Below, piece after piece: positions 47,170 to 59,478 of a DNA stretch of 64,000 nt (position 1 is the stretch's first letter; each line of letters starts with the position of its first letter). The stretch comes from Symbiodinium natans (lineage: Eukaryota > Sar > Dinophyceae > Suessiales > Symbiodiniaceae). Where the stretch lies: the NCBI GenBank assembly GCA_905221605.1, contig CAJNDS010002326.1:374001-438000 (forward strand). Reading direction: 5' to 3'. The position numbers and the translations under genes are program-made. Below the pieces are notes generated by a model. That model saw only the letters and a list, made by a program, of their open reading frames with translations, did no database searches and had not been told where the DNA came from.

Positions 47170-47346
47170 AGCGAGAGAGAGGGGAGGGAGAGGGAGGGAG
47201 AGGGAGGGAGAGGGAGGGAGAGGCAGGGGAGAGGAGGGAGAGGAGGGAGGGAGAGGGAGGAGAGGGAGGGAGAGGGAGGGAGGAGGGAGGGAGAGGGAGG
47301 GAGAGGGAGGGAGAGGGAGGGAGGGAGAGGGAGGGAGAGGGAGGGA
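47170..47346. repeat. GGGAGA purine-rich minisatellite
   Basis: About 175 bp of GAGGGAGAGG units, all purine on the + strand. The long Ser/Leu/Pro-rich frames on the - strand are artefacts of it. Confidence 0.9.
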
Positions 47347-47667
47347 CTCCAAGCTGAACAAGAGAGCTTTAATGATTTTTTCTGCAGTTGGGCGAAATCT
47401 GCACAAGGGATTTGGATTGGGCGAGGGGTGGGCACAAACGAAGATTCCGTAGCATCGCATGTGCGACTGCGCCAGTAACACTCAGCAGGTCGCATGTTCC
47501 AGCTGGTGCCACTTGCAGAATGGGGTTGCCCGTAGAAAGAAACACAAAAAGACAGAGTGATGTGAGAGCATGTAGAACATGTTTTCATCATGGCGAGACA
47601 CGGAGGTAGACACATCCTTTAAAGCGAAGGAGATGTTTGTGTCTTCTCGTAGTTCGCAAATGCGGTC

Positions 47668-48410
47668 GCACGATTTTTCAGGGCGGCCGACGCCGTGGCG
47701 GCGGAGACTCGGCGGCGCGAGGAAGCACTCCAGCAGCTTCGCGAGGCGAGCAGCTCGAGAAATCTGCGTGTTCCTAAAGTCAGAGCTGCAGCGCACAGTG
47801 AAGTCAACTATGGAACGCTGCGTCCATGCGTATGTTCCGATCTTTCCGGCAGCAAGCTCGAACTTCCTCTCCTCGTCCTTCTCCTCCTCCTCCTCCTCCT
47901 CCTCCCGAGGACTGCCGCGAGTCCATCCAGCGTGAAGTGCGGTCTCGGCTCCAGGAGCTTAACGTGGGTTTGCTGATATGACCGACACCGCACGTAAGTT
48001 CTGAGAGGCTTAGGGAAGCTTTCGGTTTGAGGATCGGAGGCGAACAGAGGTATGGAAGTGGCTCGTCAAGGTGGGGTCCGAAACCTAGTACCCAGTAAAA
48101 CCGACCGGATTGGCACAGTAGTGAAAGGCATCCGCAATGGACGCTCAAAATTGTGAGCCTTGCTAAGCAGTGGTCACCTGCCACTGTGATTTGCATAATA
48201 AGCGATGCAGCAGTAGAAAAGCGGGAGGAGGGGGAGAGCTGCATCGCTGCTAGCGTTGTGTTCGGCCCCTCGTGGGGTTCGGCTCTGCAGCCGGAAGAAA
48301 GGAAGGGGCGTGTCCAATCAAAAGCCCTACCATCACGCCTCTGACGCCTGAGAGGACCATGCCAAGTTGCGACAGGAGTTGGAGATGGAGAGGAAGACTC
48401 GCAAGGACTT
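47668..48410 (+). CDS. coiled-coil exons, unidentified
   Basis: Three stretches look like exons of a helical protein: about 47688-47760 (AAETRRREEALQQLREASSS), about 47911-47968 (CRESIQREVRSRLQELN, with an AG just before and a GT donor context after), and about 48362-48405 (KLRQELEMERKTRKDF). They share the Arg/Glu-rich style of the gene at 39.4-43.2 kb and could be its 3' half, or a separate gene. A CTC repeat at about 47876-47905 lies between them. Function unknown. Confidence 0.4.
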
Positions 48411-51060
48411 TGTATGGACAATGTGGCCATGGCAGCAGTTTGCCGCAGCATGTTGTCATGTGTCAGGAAGCTTTCGGCATGATCCAGAAGGCCATGAGCC
48501 ACTGCGGCACTGCCTAAGATGTCGTCGAGCAGCGTGTGCCCAAAGACTGGCTATGACTGGCTTCCGTTGCTGGCAGCTTCTTCTCATCAAGAGCTTGTTG
48601 AGAATGCCATGATGCAGAATTATCCGCATGGCATGGTGTCGTTGCCAGCCCAAAGCGGCTGACATCGACACGCATGACACTGGCCGTAGTCGCTTGACAG
48701 CTCCGGTGCTCGGAGCTGGGTGAAGATCAAAAGGCTCCACAGACACGGCAACAGGAGTTCAGTTGTGTAGCCCTCAAGTTCATGCTTCAGGAGAGAGTAT
48801 CCACCTACAGATGTGGCATGCAGCTGCAGTAAGCAGGGTATCGCTGTATCACATGGAACCTAATGTGCGATCGTCAAATGGGTGCGGCTCAAAAGTCTAG
48901 GTATGTAACTGACTCCCGGGCGTCTTTCCGCGACAAAGGGTTTGTAACAAAGCCGTTCTGCTTGCGACAAGCAGTCCGCGACAAACCTCCGCGACAAGCC
49001 TCCGCGACAAGCCCTTGCGACAAGCTCCTTCTTGGAACTGCATGGGTTTCGTATCTCTTTTCAAGACAGCGTGAAACAGCCGCGACAAACCCCGCGACAT
49101 ACGTATGAAACAAGTGGGCGCGACATACGCATGTAACATAGGCGGGTGGCGGGACACCGCGACATACCCCTTTTTAGAGCCACAGCCAAATGGCAGGTCT
49201 ACCGTGATTTCCGCGGCAAGGACCCGTGAGTTGATGTGGAGCGGTGGCGATTCCCGTCTTGTAGCCATGTGTTCACACATGGCGACCGAAGGATGCGACC
49301 GTCGATGCACTGTTGCGCAGGGAGCCCCTGAGGGTGCCCAATGCAATCCAATGCATCTTGAGAGACAGCAAGCTCGAAATCTTTGCCTTTTGAGCGGGAT
49401 GCAATCAAGTTCGTCGGGTATTCACAGGCAAGGTTGTTCTCCGAGTTCTTGCAGGAACAGACAAGCAAGTTGCGACTACCACCCACTGGCCAGTTGATGT
49501 CTTTGCACATATGGAAGCTGCTGAGGACACAACGGTCTGCTATGATGAGCTTGTGAGATGATTCTTAGGCTTAGGCTAAGACGTTCGTGCCCAATCTGTT
49601 CAGCAGTTGGGTCTTCTCAGTGAGCTACCCGCTGCACTGGTGGTTTGACTCTTGTCGAAGGGAGGCTCTCCCGACATCTTCCTGCCTCCTGTGCGGCTGT
49701 GCGGCAATCAGTTTTCATGGATGTGACCGTCCTCAGTTTTCAGCGCGCCGTGTGCCGAACAAAAACATCGACAGGGAGAAGGTAAGGTTTCTTAGGCGGC
49801 CCATGGAAAACCTGGATATGGGAGCTCTCCGTGTATTTGGTTTGCAGCTCTGTGCTGTGGTGTCAAGATGTCAAGTGAGCTGTTGTAGAAATCTGGCTCA
49901 ATGCAAGACAGCAGTGCACCCAGACCTGCCTACATCAAAACAATGTCCGCACGGGCATGAGAGGGACTGGAAGACCCAAAGCATCACGGACACAACAACA
50001 GGAGGGTCGACGCCAAGTTTCTGCCGTATTCTGCCGTGTTGCGGCAGTTGGGCCCAATGTAAGTCGCCACAGCCCTGGCGTGGCACAGGCGAAGGGTTCG
50101 AAGGTATGTTTACCTGCTCAGCGATGCGAGAACCTTGGGTTCTTGAGTGCGCAGGCCATGGGCTGCTTCGAGTCGCGAGCATCGGGGCCGGAGGAAGGGC
50201 TTGCATGTCTGCGGACCTGAGCTTTTTGTACAATTCGTACATGGCAGGCTGCCAGGGTGCCAGATGTTGGCAGAACAGCACCGAAGCCATCCGAGGCGCA
50301 CTGAGCTTTGCTTGTGCTTGCTTGTACTTGCTCGGCATGGCTGGTGAGGGCGTCATGGATGACGACTTAGACTGGATCACTGGTGACAAATCTCCCGCTT
50401 GCGTCCCAGACAACCCCGCATAGGCTCGGGAGACCTGGCATGTCCAGCTGTCTGTTTACATCAAGGTGACGCCCGCTCGAGCACTGGCCGCGTCTGAAAG
50501 GAACGGGTCTAGCAGCGCATGCAGGGGCCGGTCTTGGATTCTGGTGTGAATCCGGCGATGGCTTGAATCGGACATGTATGCCAATGTATGCTCCTCCCGT
50601 GGCAGTCTTGGAGGAATGCAGGGTACTTGGCAGATTCACCCCTCGATGCCATGGACTCAACCAGCCCGCGGTGTTGAATGGCAGCATGCCTCGTGCCATC
50701 TTGGTCGTGAGCAAGTCTGGTGAGATCTGACAAAGTAGACAGTCGAAGCCCAAATTTCAAGTTTAAGATGTGGGTCCTGGCCTTATGAGGTCGTTGTCCA
50801 GATAGAGCTCGAAGGCGGTTGGCGAGATTGCTCGACGGAAGAGAGCTGTCCTTAGCTTGACCTATGAGCTCCATGCCCTGGCAACCTCATACATCTTTGT
50901 AACCTGAACAATTTGTCAGCAGATCAGAATGTCAAGGACGCGAGCGATCTGTCAACACTTGGCAAAGGGCGAGACGATGTTTCAGACCTTCCCTCAGTTT
51001 TTTCGTTCGGACGCGCACACTGGGTGAACTGATGCTCACTTTAAGGGTCAGGGAGGCATT
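48411..51060. other. unassigned sequence with a few coding-looking stretches
   Basis: About 48748-48797 (EFSCVALKFMLQER), 49386-49460 (FERDAIKFVGYSQARLFSEF, LQEQTSK), 49467-49556 (THWPVDVFAHMEAAEDTTVC, YDELV) and 49752-49782 (VPNKNIDREK, ending at a GT donor) have exon character, but no family is recognised. A 278-residue open frame at 49587-50423 has mixed content and probably is not one protein. Confidence 0.3.
48920..49172. repeat. GCGACAA dispersed repeat, copy 1
   Basis: Many spaced copies of the word CGCGACAA or CGCGACATAC at 10-20-bp intervals, including CGACAAAGGGTTTGTAACAA. The same organisation recurs at 55128-55310. Confidence 0.7.
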
Positions 51061-51240
51061 CTCAGGATACATGCCCGCGGCCAGAACTACACTGTCGACT
51101 TTTCGCGACCTGCTCTCGGAGTGGCTTTTGAAGCCACGACTCTATACGACTCTCTAAAGCTGGCTGCTCTTGACGAAGGTCCCGACGAAGGCGGTGTGCA
51201 AGTAAACGTCAGCACCGGAAAGATGCTTCTTGCCTCAACT
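51061..51240 (+). CDS. possible exon, unidentified
   Basis: After an AG acceptor the frame reads IHARGQNYTVDFSRPALGVA then FEATTLYDSLKLAALDEGPD. A second likely exon at about 51315-51450 reads VTVRTRRKLRILDKGEDEPV and AEATALSSKLLRNHAG. Composition is that of real coding sequence, but I cannot name the protein or its gene limits. Confidence 0.3.
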
Positions 51241-51962
51241 AAGAGAAGTGTGTTGTCTTGCTGTGCTTGCTGACATGTCCTCACGGCTTTCTGCTCACCG
51301 AACCAGCTGCTAGCCCATGTCACGGTGCGCACGAGGCGCAAGCTGCGAATACTGGACAAGGGGGAGGATGAGCCGGTTGCCGAGGCAACGGCCTTGAGCT
51401 CTAAGCTGCTAAGGAACCATGCTGGGATCAATTGGGAGCCCACGAGTGGCTCATGTGACGCAGTGCTGTTTAGGAGGACGTCCCCGGTTCGGCAGATGCT
51501 CCCTTGGATCCTCCGGCGGGCGTCCCCAGCCTCAGCTCAGCCCAGTCAGGGGCTAGTTACTTCCGTCCATGAGGCGTAAAGCTGTATGATGGAACATGAC
51601 AAGAGTGACAAGAGGCCGCGACATCCCCAGAAGTTTCCTTGCAGCGGTCGCATGGAGCCTAGACGCGTGCATCTGCGATCATGTGCCGTGGAAGGGGATG
51701 CAATCGCAAGAAGCAGAAGCTGACTCGTGCTCTGGGGTCAGGTACGGACCCCAAAGCAAGCGACGGGGCCTTACTGAGGGGGCTAATGCGCATCAGACGA
51801 CATCAGGTAGCTTCGGAGAGGCGTGCGAAACTTTGGAGGGCTTGCCTATCAAAGGTGGCGGTGCCTCCATGCACCCCTACAAGGTCCTGGAGGGGAACGA
51901 GCACGCCAAGGAGCGTCCTTGAAGCGACAGTTGCTGCGCAACTTTGAAAGTAGAAAGTGCAG

Positions 51963-52160
51963 CATCTCTCTCTCTCTCTCTCTCTCCCTCTCTGATTCTC
52001 TGATTCTCTGATTCTCTGATTCTCTGATTCTCTGATTCTCTGATTCTCTGGTTCTCTGATTCTCTGATTCTCTGATTCTCTGATCCTCTGCTTCTCCGAT
52101 TCTCTGCTTCTCCGATTCTCTGCTTCTCTGATTATCTGACTCTCTCTCTCTCTCCCTCTC
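51963..52160. repeat. TCTGATTC octamer repeat
   Basis: About 15-20 units of TCTCTGAT with CT runs at both ends. Non-coding. Confidence 0.9.
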
Positions 52161-52251
52161 TCGCTCCATGTTGTCTCCTTCAATCTCGCTTTCTCTGTGT
52201 CTGTCTCCCTGTGTCTATTGTAAGTTCATCGTTACTTTGTTTTTGTGTTTT

Positions 52252-52401
52252 TTGCTCTCTCTCTCTCTCTCGCTTTTGCGCTCTCTCTCCCTCTCTCGCC
52301 CTCTCGCTCTCTCGCCCTCTCGCTCTCGCGCTCTCTTGCTCTCTCGCTCTCTCGCTCTCTCGCTCTCTCGCTCTCTCGCTCTCTCTCTCTCTCTCTCTCC
52401 T

Positions 52402-52452
<51 letters not shown>

Positions 52453-52540
52453 CCCCCCCTCCCTCCCTCCCTCCCTGCCTCCCTCCCTCCCCCCCTCTCT
52501 CTCTCTCTCTCCCTCTCTCCCTCTCTCTTGCTTGGAACAC
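52252..52540. repeat. CT-rich microsatellite (CTCTCGCT, CCCT)
   Basis: About 290 bp of pyrimidine repeat on the + strand, directly following the TCTGATTC array. Gives long Leu/Ser frames on + and Arg/Glu frames on -, all artefacts. Confidence 0.9.
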
Positions 52541-52550
52541 CCGGTGAATG

Positions 52551-53775
52551 CTGCCAGAAATGCTTCGCCCAGTTCGATGCCAACGAGGCAAGGTTGTGTG
52601 GCGAATGGGCAGTGTTCTACCATTCGTGCGCCGCCCCCGCCTCGCCACACCAGTTTGCTTCAGCACGTCGCCTTGCCCAGTTGGACGCCTGATTAAAGGT
52701 ATTCCTTTGCTGCCCTGATCTACGAAGTTCATGCGGCAGTCGGGAGCGTTCTTTTCCGCTTCCGATCTCAGCGGTAACCCCAGTGAAGAATCCAGCCGCA
52801 CCCACGTCGTGCTTGGACACCTGTGATGGATATCTGAATCAAGGTATGCGACACTTCCGCGTATCTTGGTGTGGCACCCTCAGAATTTGCTGCTGGTGGG
52901 CTGGGCCGTGCCGGGCGACGGACTTTGAAATTGGAACCGCTCAGGCATGAATTCAAGGAAACGCCAGATGCTGCGACGTTGATGAAGAGGACGAGCACTC
53001 ATGATTAGGAGGTAAAGGCTGCAAACCTTTTTTGAACTTCTCAGGTTTAACGACGAGTTTGCCTCCAATAAGCCGGGGCCTGAGCAGGAATTCAGCACAC
53101 CAGGCAGATGCGTTGAATTGAGCCTCAGTAGGTTTCTGTACAGCGTGACAGGCGAGACCATCATCCGGATTTTCGTCGAGTTGGCTTGCAGCGGTCCTAA
53201 CTGACCTTGGTTCGTGGCACCGCATTTTCTGTGTCGAAGGCACAAGGATACTTCAGTGGATGTTTGGATATGGGAGGTCTGTGATGTGCTCGCTGGCGTC
53301 CACAGGGCCAGAGGCATGTGTCCGGTTCTCATATCCAAGACCGTGGATTCCTTTCATCGGACTCCCCCATCTGCTCCATATCGCTTGCAGCATTATTGTA
53401 TCCGTAAGGTTGCCATGGTATTCATCGCAGGTGCCCTGACCTGTTTCATCAATCAACCATGCCAGTTGTGTGGGCTCTTGGCTTGAGCCAGTCTCTTCAG
53501 CTCGTTTGTGCTCCTAGGCTACAGCTGCAAGGACCTGTCGTTTCGAGGTGTGCCTCGGCTTAACTACTCTTCTTTGAACTTCGGTCATTTACGAGCAGGC
53601 GGACTGCACGAAGCCGAGGTCCTGGAAAACTTGTTGGAGAGCTGCTACGTGCCCAAAGCAAAGGTCAGCTCCAAGCAACAGTCGCTTGGGGTTGAGGGGG
53701 CCCTGTCTAGCTGAGTCTAGCTGTCGGGGGAGCCAGGTTCGGAAGCTTGCCGACGAGATCATTGCCATGCGGTGC
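52551..53775 (+). CDS. possible exons, Cys-containing protein, unidentified
   Basis: About 52551-52640 reads CQKCFAQFDANEARLCGEWA then VFYHSC, a CxxC plus later Cys/His pattern that could bind zinc. About 53601-53663 reads LHEAEVLENLLESCYVPKAK with an AG before and a GT donor after; about 53743-53795 reads LADEIIAMRCPESD. These have exon character and the same strand as neighbours. No family recognised and joins not proven. Confidence 0.3.
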
Positions 53776-55127
53776 CCCGAGAGCGACACCAAATCACGCG
53801 CTTAGGCGTTTGCTGAGAAGGGATTGAAAGTTGGGGCGTCCCTTTCTCTAGCTTCCAGCACCTTCCAGCTGTGACCTCCAGCGGCTTCAGTCTTCTCAGT
53901 GGGGAGCCAGACCATCTCCGGATCTCCGACTCGCAGCGTGACGACCGAACGGCCATCTGTTCGCCATTTCATATCGGGAGCAAGCTGGTACCAGTGGATG
54001 AGATGCATGAAACGACAACAACCCGCATGAAGGGAGACAAAGGGAGACAAGCCTCCCGAAACCCCGGCCCACCCCACCCACACCTCCAAAAACATCCGAT
54101 GAAATGGGCGTTGGATTCCAGGATGTGCATAATATTGCCTTATTTTCACAGGTTCGGTCCACCCGTCTCCTGGCATGCAAACCGTTCCGGTGTGGGCGGT
54201 GAATGGGTGGCATTTGCCGGAGTCTTCTGAAGCTTTGTCCGTCTTCCTTCATGTGGGGTTGGTGTGGGCGGTAAGGAGGTGGAGGCTGAACGAGGAGAAC
54301 GTTCAATCATGCAGCCAGTGGGTTCAGTCCTCACGGGGTGCAGCTTCACTTCACGGGATAGGCCATTCAGGCTTACTCCACATGTTTCCAGAGGGCCACA
54401 AAGCCCCCATGCGCCCCATGTGGCCCCGTGCATAGCCCCCCCCACCCGTACTACCCACGGGGCCAAGGCGAACAAATCTTCATTTGTGCATACCGACAAT
54501 GTGAGACACGTGGCCAGTGACGGTCTGTTCTCAACAACCGCACGCTGAAGGCTACTGAAACTTGCAGTGATTACAATCGTTCGCCTACCAAACGACGCGC
54601 ATTGGTCCCCGAAGCAGCGCATCATACAAGGATGGGCCATCCCCGGTGGTTTGACCAACTTCATGCCCATCTTGTAAGACGAAAAGTTCAACAGGCCTTG
54701 AACGAAATAGACATCCTGGCCTCAGCCGCAGTGATGTTGGAGTCCACCGAGTAATCGTGCCAACGAATCTCTCACTTTCGGACGGTTCGATGGTTCCCAG
54801 TGAGTACCTACAGTGCAGGACCTGCGAGGCCCGACTCGCTACCCTGTGGGAGGGGTCCGGATTTCGGATCCCATGCACAGAAAATCCTCAGGTCATCAAA
54901 GGAAGGCACGTGGATGGCCGGTATGCTTGCCGCTTGCACGAGAGTTCGAAAAGTCGAAGGACGGCGCCAGAAACAACATCTCCCATGGGTGCTCCCTTGA
55001 TCTTCGTTCCGAGAAAGCCCGGCAGATTCAGAATAGTTGGTAGTATGGAGCCCAGCGAGAATGGTGCCGATGTGGTGCAATCAACGAACCACAAAGACGA
55101 AGTCATGCTTGCCCCCCGGGCGGGCAT

Positions 55128-55310
55128 GGCGCGACAGGGTTTGTAACAAAAACCGGTTCTTGCGACAAGCCTTGCGCGATGAGGCTTGCGACAAGTGGCG
55201 TTTTCTAGAATGCCACGCGACAAAGGTTTGATACATAGCTGGCGCGACAAGGGGCGCGACAAGGGTTTGTAACAAGGTGGGGGCCGCCCCTCCCGCGACA
55301 AGGGGGGTAT
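55128..55310. repeat. GCGACAA dispersed repeat, copy 2
   Basis: CGCGACAGGGTTTGTAACAA and then about eight spaced GCGACAA words. The opening about 40 bp aligns by eye with 48926-48968 of copy 1. Confidence 0.7.
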
Positions 55311-57359
55311 TGGGCCAAGCCCGACAGTGTGCCAAAAAATGCAGGTGCATCCTGGCATGTAGTGGCAACAGTCCATCATGTGGGTTGGTGTGGGTGGTGA
55401 GGGGGTGGAGGCTTGCATCCCTTGCTCTTCATGTGACGTCTGAAAATGGGTTCGTGAACTCCCGAGCTTCTGTCCCTGTCCTGCGAGGTCGGAGAAGCAT
55501 GGCTTGGATGTTTCGCAATTTGGTGGCAAGGCTCGAAGTCTGCTTGGGAAATGAGATGTCTTTGATGTCACTAAACCGGATGCGGATGCCATGCGAGGCC
55601 TGTCACAGTGGCAAGCCTGGTCACCTGATGCAGCTGTTCATCAAGCGTACCCCGGCAGCCTTTGGGTCTCTGCTGCGAGACCAGCCCAAGCCTGTTGCTG
55701 AACTTCTGAACTGCCCAGGTCACCTGGTAGACAAGCTTGTCTACGCAGCTTGCCTCGAAAACCTGTGCCAAGATTCTCCCTCTGCGGTTTAAAACATGTG
55801 CACAGGCCGCCAAACCGTATGGGCCGGTGGACGATGAGCGGAGACCTTGTTCAGTTGTGTGCGCGCTGAGCCGGGTCAAGCATCGCTAACTCAGGCGTAT
55901 GCCAATTTCGAAGTGGCTGGACAACAACAACTCTACCCAAATCGGGCAGGTGCTCGAAGTATGTTCAGCAAGCGTTTGCAAGCCGAAGTCGCGATGGATT
56001 TCCGACTTAGTCTGAAGGCTCGGGTCCTCGCGCACCCGAAATACTTCATGCAGGTTCCGAATGTTTGCGCATGCCAGCATGAAGAGCCAAGAGCGATTCT
56101 CAATGAGCACCTTCCTTGAAGGCAAATTGCGTTAGAATGTTCGTGGCCAGCGCGGATCCCACGTTCCACAGGCACGGGTGTTTCCACGGGTCTTATCATT
56201 CTAAGCTTCTAGGCTAGCTGCTGCAAACTTAAGATTAAGATATATCAAGATGGTCTATCGCACTGCGGTGTGATGACAGGAACAGACAAGAATTCCAGAA
56301 CGAGCTGATCCAGAAGCTCTGACCCTGACAGATTGTGGAATACTTTGGAGAGCTCGTCGTGCAAACTGGGGTGTCCAGTGCTGCATTGCAGAGGCTGAGC
56401 CTGATCTTGGGAGAGCCGTCCCTCAGGGAGCGTGCCGCGACAGGCAGACGGCTTGATTGCAGCGTTGGAGGAAGATACCATAAGATACCCTTCTGCGGCA
56501 GGCATCTATGGTGGCACGCTCTCAGCTTAGAACCTTTTGATGTTCATGGCATACGTGGTTCAAGCCGGCCATCTCCTGCACTGTTAGCGTGACCTGAGAC
56601 TGCCATCGTGGTGGACTGCCGAAGATCAGAGGAAGCATGCCTGAGAGCCATTGCAGCAAGGTCTGTGAACGCTTCGCGGAAAGGGGGTTCCAACTGTTTA
56701 ACGTTGATGAGTCGTTTCACAACGAAGAAGTCTAAGGAACGCTTCGTGAAGGAAGTGAATTTGTGGTCGACTTTTGTGGCCCACGGCTTCCGCTTCATGG
56801 GGGCAACGGCCATTTGCTGTCAGTTCGCCAACTGCACCCTCGCACAGGCAGAGTTCCTGAAGTTTCACTCCGGCTACGAAAACGCAGCGCGTTTGCAGTT
56901 GAATCAGTTTACGAATGAAAAAAGGCCTGCACTGAGCGCACGACGACTGTATCTTCGCCAACGGCATGTCTCTGAATGTCTCAGATATTATTCAGGCTTG
57001 GGACGGGTGTGCAAGGGGCTGCCTTCTGCCTGACCCCGACTATAAAAAAGCCGTCGTCGCTGCAGTGTCATTGCTGTGCTGTTGCAGAAGTGGAGCATAG
57101 TGGGCTGTGTGGAAGTGTTGACTGCTCCTGTCTTCTCAAGGCTGTGTAGAATTGTAGAAGAAAGGGGGTGCCCATTTTTCGCGATTGTTTTTGCGAATCT
57201 TTTCCTTTTTTGAGGGGGGTTGGGCAACGTCTATCTTCTAATTGTTGACATGTTTTTACTAGGAACACCTCTCTACTTTCTCGAAACCGGTAAATTTTTC
57301 TCTATCTTGGGAGGAAGACCACTGAAAAAGAGAGGGGCCTGTGGCCGGGGAGGATCAAG

Positions 57360-57612
57360 GAAGAAGAGGACGGAAGAACGGAAGGAAGGAAGGAGGAAGA
57401 GGACGGAATAAAGGAAGGAAAGGAGGGAAGGGAAGGGAAGGGAAGGGAAGGCAAGGCAAGGCAAGGAAAGGAAAGGGGGGGGAAGGAAAGGAAATGAAAG
57501 GAAGGAAGGAAGGAAGGAAGGAATGGAAGGAAGGGAAGGAAGGGAAGGAAGGAAGGGAAAGAAGGAAGAAGGAAGGAATGAAGGAAGGAAAGAAGGAAGG
57601 AAAGAAATAATC
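57360..57612. repeat. GGAA/GAAGG purine microsatellite
   Basis: About 250 bp of almost pure purine on the + strand. The Phe/Leu/Ser/Pro frames opposite are artefacts. Confidence 0.9.
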
Positions 57613-57703
57613 AATAAATGAAGAGAGAAAAGGAAGGAATACTGCCACGTTTTTTAAACTTGCCTTGGAAGCATAGGAATCCTTTCCAAACCCTTCCTGC
57701 GAG

Positions 57704-57708
<5 letters not shown>

Positions 57709-57742
<34 letters not shown>
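57709..57742. repeat. poly-G homopolymer of about 34 bases
   Basis: Uninterrupted G run between two similar short segments (each containing GCATTGGG or GCATTAAAAC). Exact length in such runs is often uncertain in assemblies. Confidence 0.85.
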
Positions 57743-57745
<3 letters not shown>

Positions 57746-59478
57746 GCGCCCCCTCAACTCCCTCGCATTAAAACACTTCGAAGGGTGCCTGAACAAGCAT
57801 GAGAATCCTCCAAACCCGTCCTGCATGCTAGCATTGTGTTGCACCAAACCCTTCTTGCCTTTTTCATCCTTAGCAGTCATGCGGGCATTGTGTTTGCAAA
57901 TGGGGGGCCAATCCCCCCCTTTTTTTCTAAAGAAACTTGACCGTCGTACGAGATTGTGTGTGTGTGCACAATGGGGGTGGTTGCCCTCCCCCCCCAGCTC
58001 CCCCGCTCTCTTAAACACTTGCAATTCTTGCCAAGAAGAACCTGATGAACCGTTTCCAAGCCCATCATGAGAGCATTATGTTAGTAAGTAGACATCTTGT
58101 TAAGTAAGAAGTAGACAGCCTGTTAACAATTCCGAATAATGCTCTTAAGTTAATCAGAGTTCGACTATCACTAATACGGTGTCTGAAATCTAAAAAGCAT
58201 CCTATGAAAATCTTTATAATTAGGGAGCATCCTATGAATTAAAGGTGTCGATTATGAGTACTAGGGGTCTTTGCAAATTCAATCAGAATCCTATGCAAAT
58301 TCACAGGAATCCTATGGAACGCAGCCGTGCGCGCGCACACACACCGAGGGAGCCCAGTGAGCTTTTTCGCAGGACGATAAAGGCACTGACGGTCTGGCAT
58401 GATCTTCTGTTTCGGTAAGCGCATTCGAAAGACATGTGCACATGCACCTGCAGAGCCTCCACGGTTTCGGCATTGTAGAAAGTTTGCAGTTGGCTGCATG
58501 GCCTTAAAACCTGGCAGAAGAACAAGTGAATAGGTTGAGACAAGTGTTAGCCGGGATGGCCTCAGATCTGCTCCAAAACCGGACACTGTGTAATGGTGTC
58601 GGACAAAACGCCCACCAAAACAGGCATCTATCAGATTGAACGAAGAGGAACAAAGATATAAGGGCATCTGATAGAATGCCACCAGGACAAGCATCTGTCA
58701 GAGTGCTTGTCGGAAGCACTGGGAGCGAAAAACGCAGAGAAACTTTACTTCGATCATCCCCACCCTACCCCTACCCGATGTGGGAGCTGTCCTGCCCGTT
58801 TTCGGGCAGGTAGTTGCGGATGCTTTGCTTTCCGCGGAATTGTCTGAGGTTGGGCATTTCGGGGATACTAGGCGGGACTCTGGCGGGCTGCTCGGCGGGA
58901 CTCTTGCGGTTCTCTGCGGATGGTTCAGGGGATCTCAAGGGTGGATTCATGGGCAAGACTGACAGGTGGGATGGATTCCAGGGTCTTTGAGGCAGTAGCA
59001 AGCATATGATTAAGGGCTCCGATTCCAAGGGCGAATTTGACATGATGTGCGTGCGGACTTGTGCTTCTGTATGGACCACTTGACAAGATGAACCTGCAGC
59101 CGCGTTACGCTCATAGGCAGATCCAAAAACTCACTACTTGTGGAAGCATGCGCGGGCAGATAAACACGTGCATGGAAATGCTGGGCTTACATTGTAAGAA
59201 GAAACCGACCGACAGGTGCCCCTGCAGCGAGCCCAGTACTTGTAAGCTCGTGCCAAAACAAAAAGGATCATGCTGCGGCTGGGTCCGTACTTGCGCTTTG
59301 CAAGCCGGTCTTGGCGGAGTTCCTCTGTTCCTTGGCTGCACAAAGCCAGGAGGTGCCGAGCTGAACTTCGAGTGAGGCCTGTCAGTGTGCAAAGGCGAGG
59401 AGAAGAGTGAGTTCTAAAGTAGAGACTGAGCTCATTAGACATTCAGACTCATTCCATCTCTCATGGCTCTGAGCTAGG

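Larger units (their letters stand above)
53796..59478. other. mostly repeats and unresolved sequence
   Basis: Two stretches have coding character: about 55560-55792 (PCEACHSGKPGHLMQLFIKR, stop at 55790-55792) and about 56599-56770 (VVDCRRSEEACLRAIAARSV). Neither is recognised. The rest holds the GCGACAA repeat, a purine microsatellite and a poly-G run listed separately. The first exon of the AIFM3-like gene should lie near the end of this stretch but was not found. Confidence 0.3.

Noticed and set aside
49587-50423. 278-residue open frame on the + strand
   Set aside because: Mixed, Cys/Trp-rich composition without domain, interrupted by plausible splice sites (GT after VPNKNIDREK at 49782), and overlapped by a long frame on the other strand. 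Probably chance plus one or two true exons.
52168-52801. Leu/Ser-rich frames on + and Arg/Glu-rich frames on -
   Set aside because: Produced by the CT microsatellite.
55277-55792. 171-residue frame taken as one gene
   Set aside because: Its first third runs through the GCGACAA repeat; only the last 75 residues have coding character, so I list that part as unresolved.
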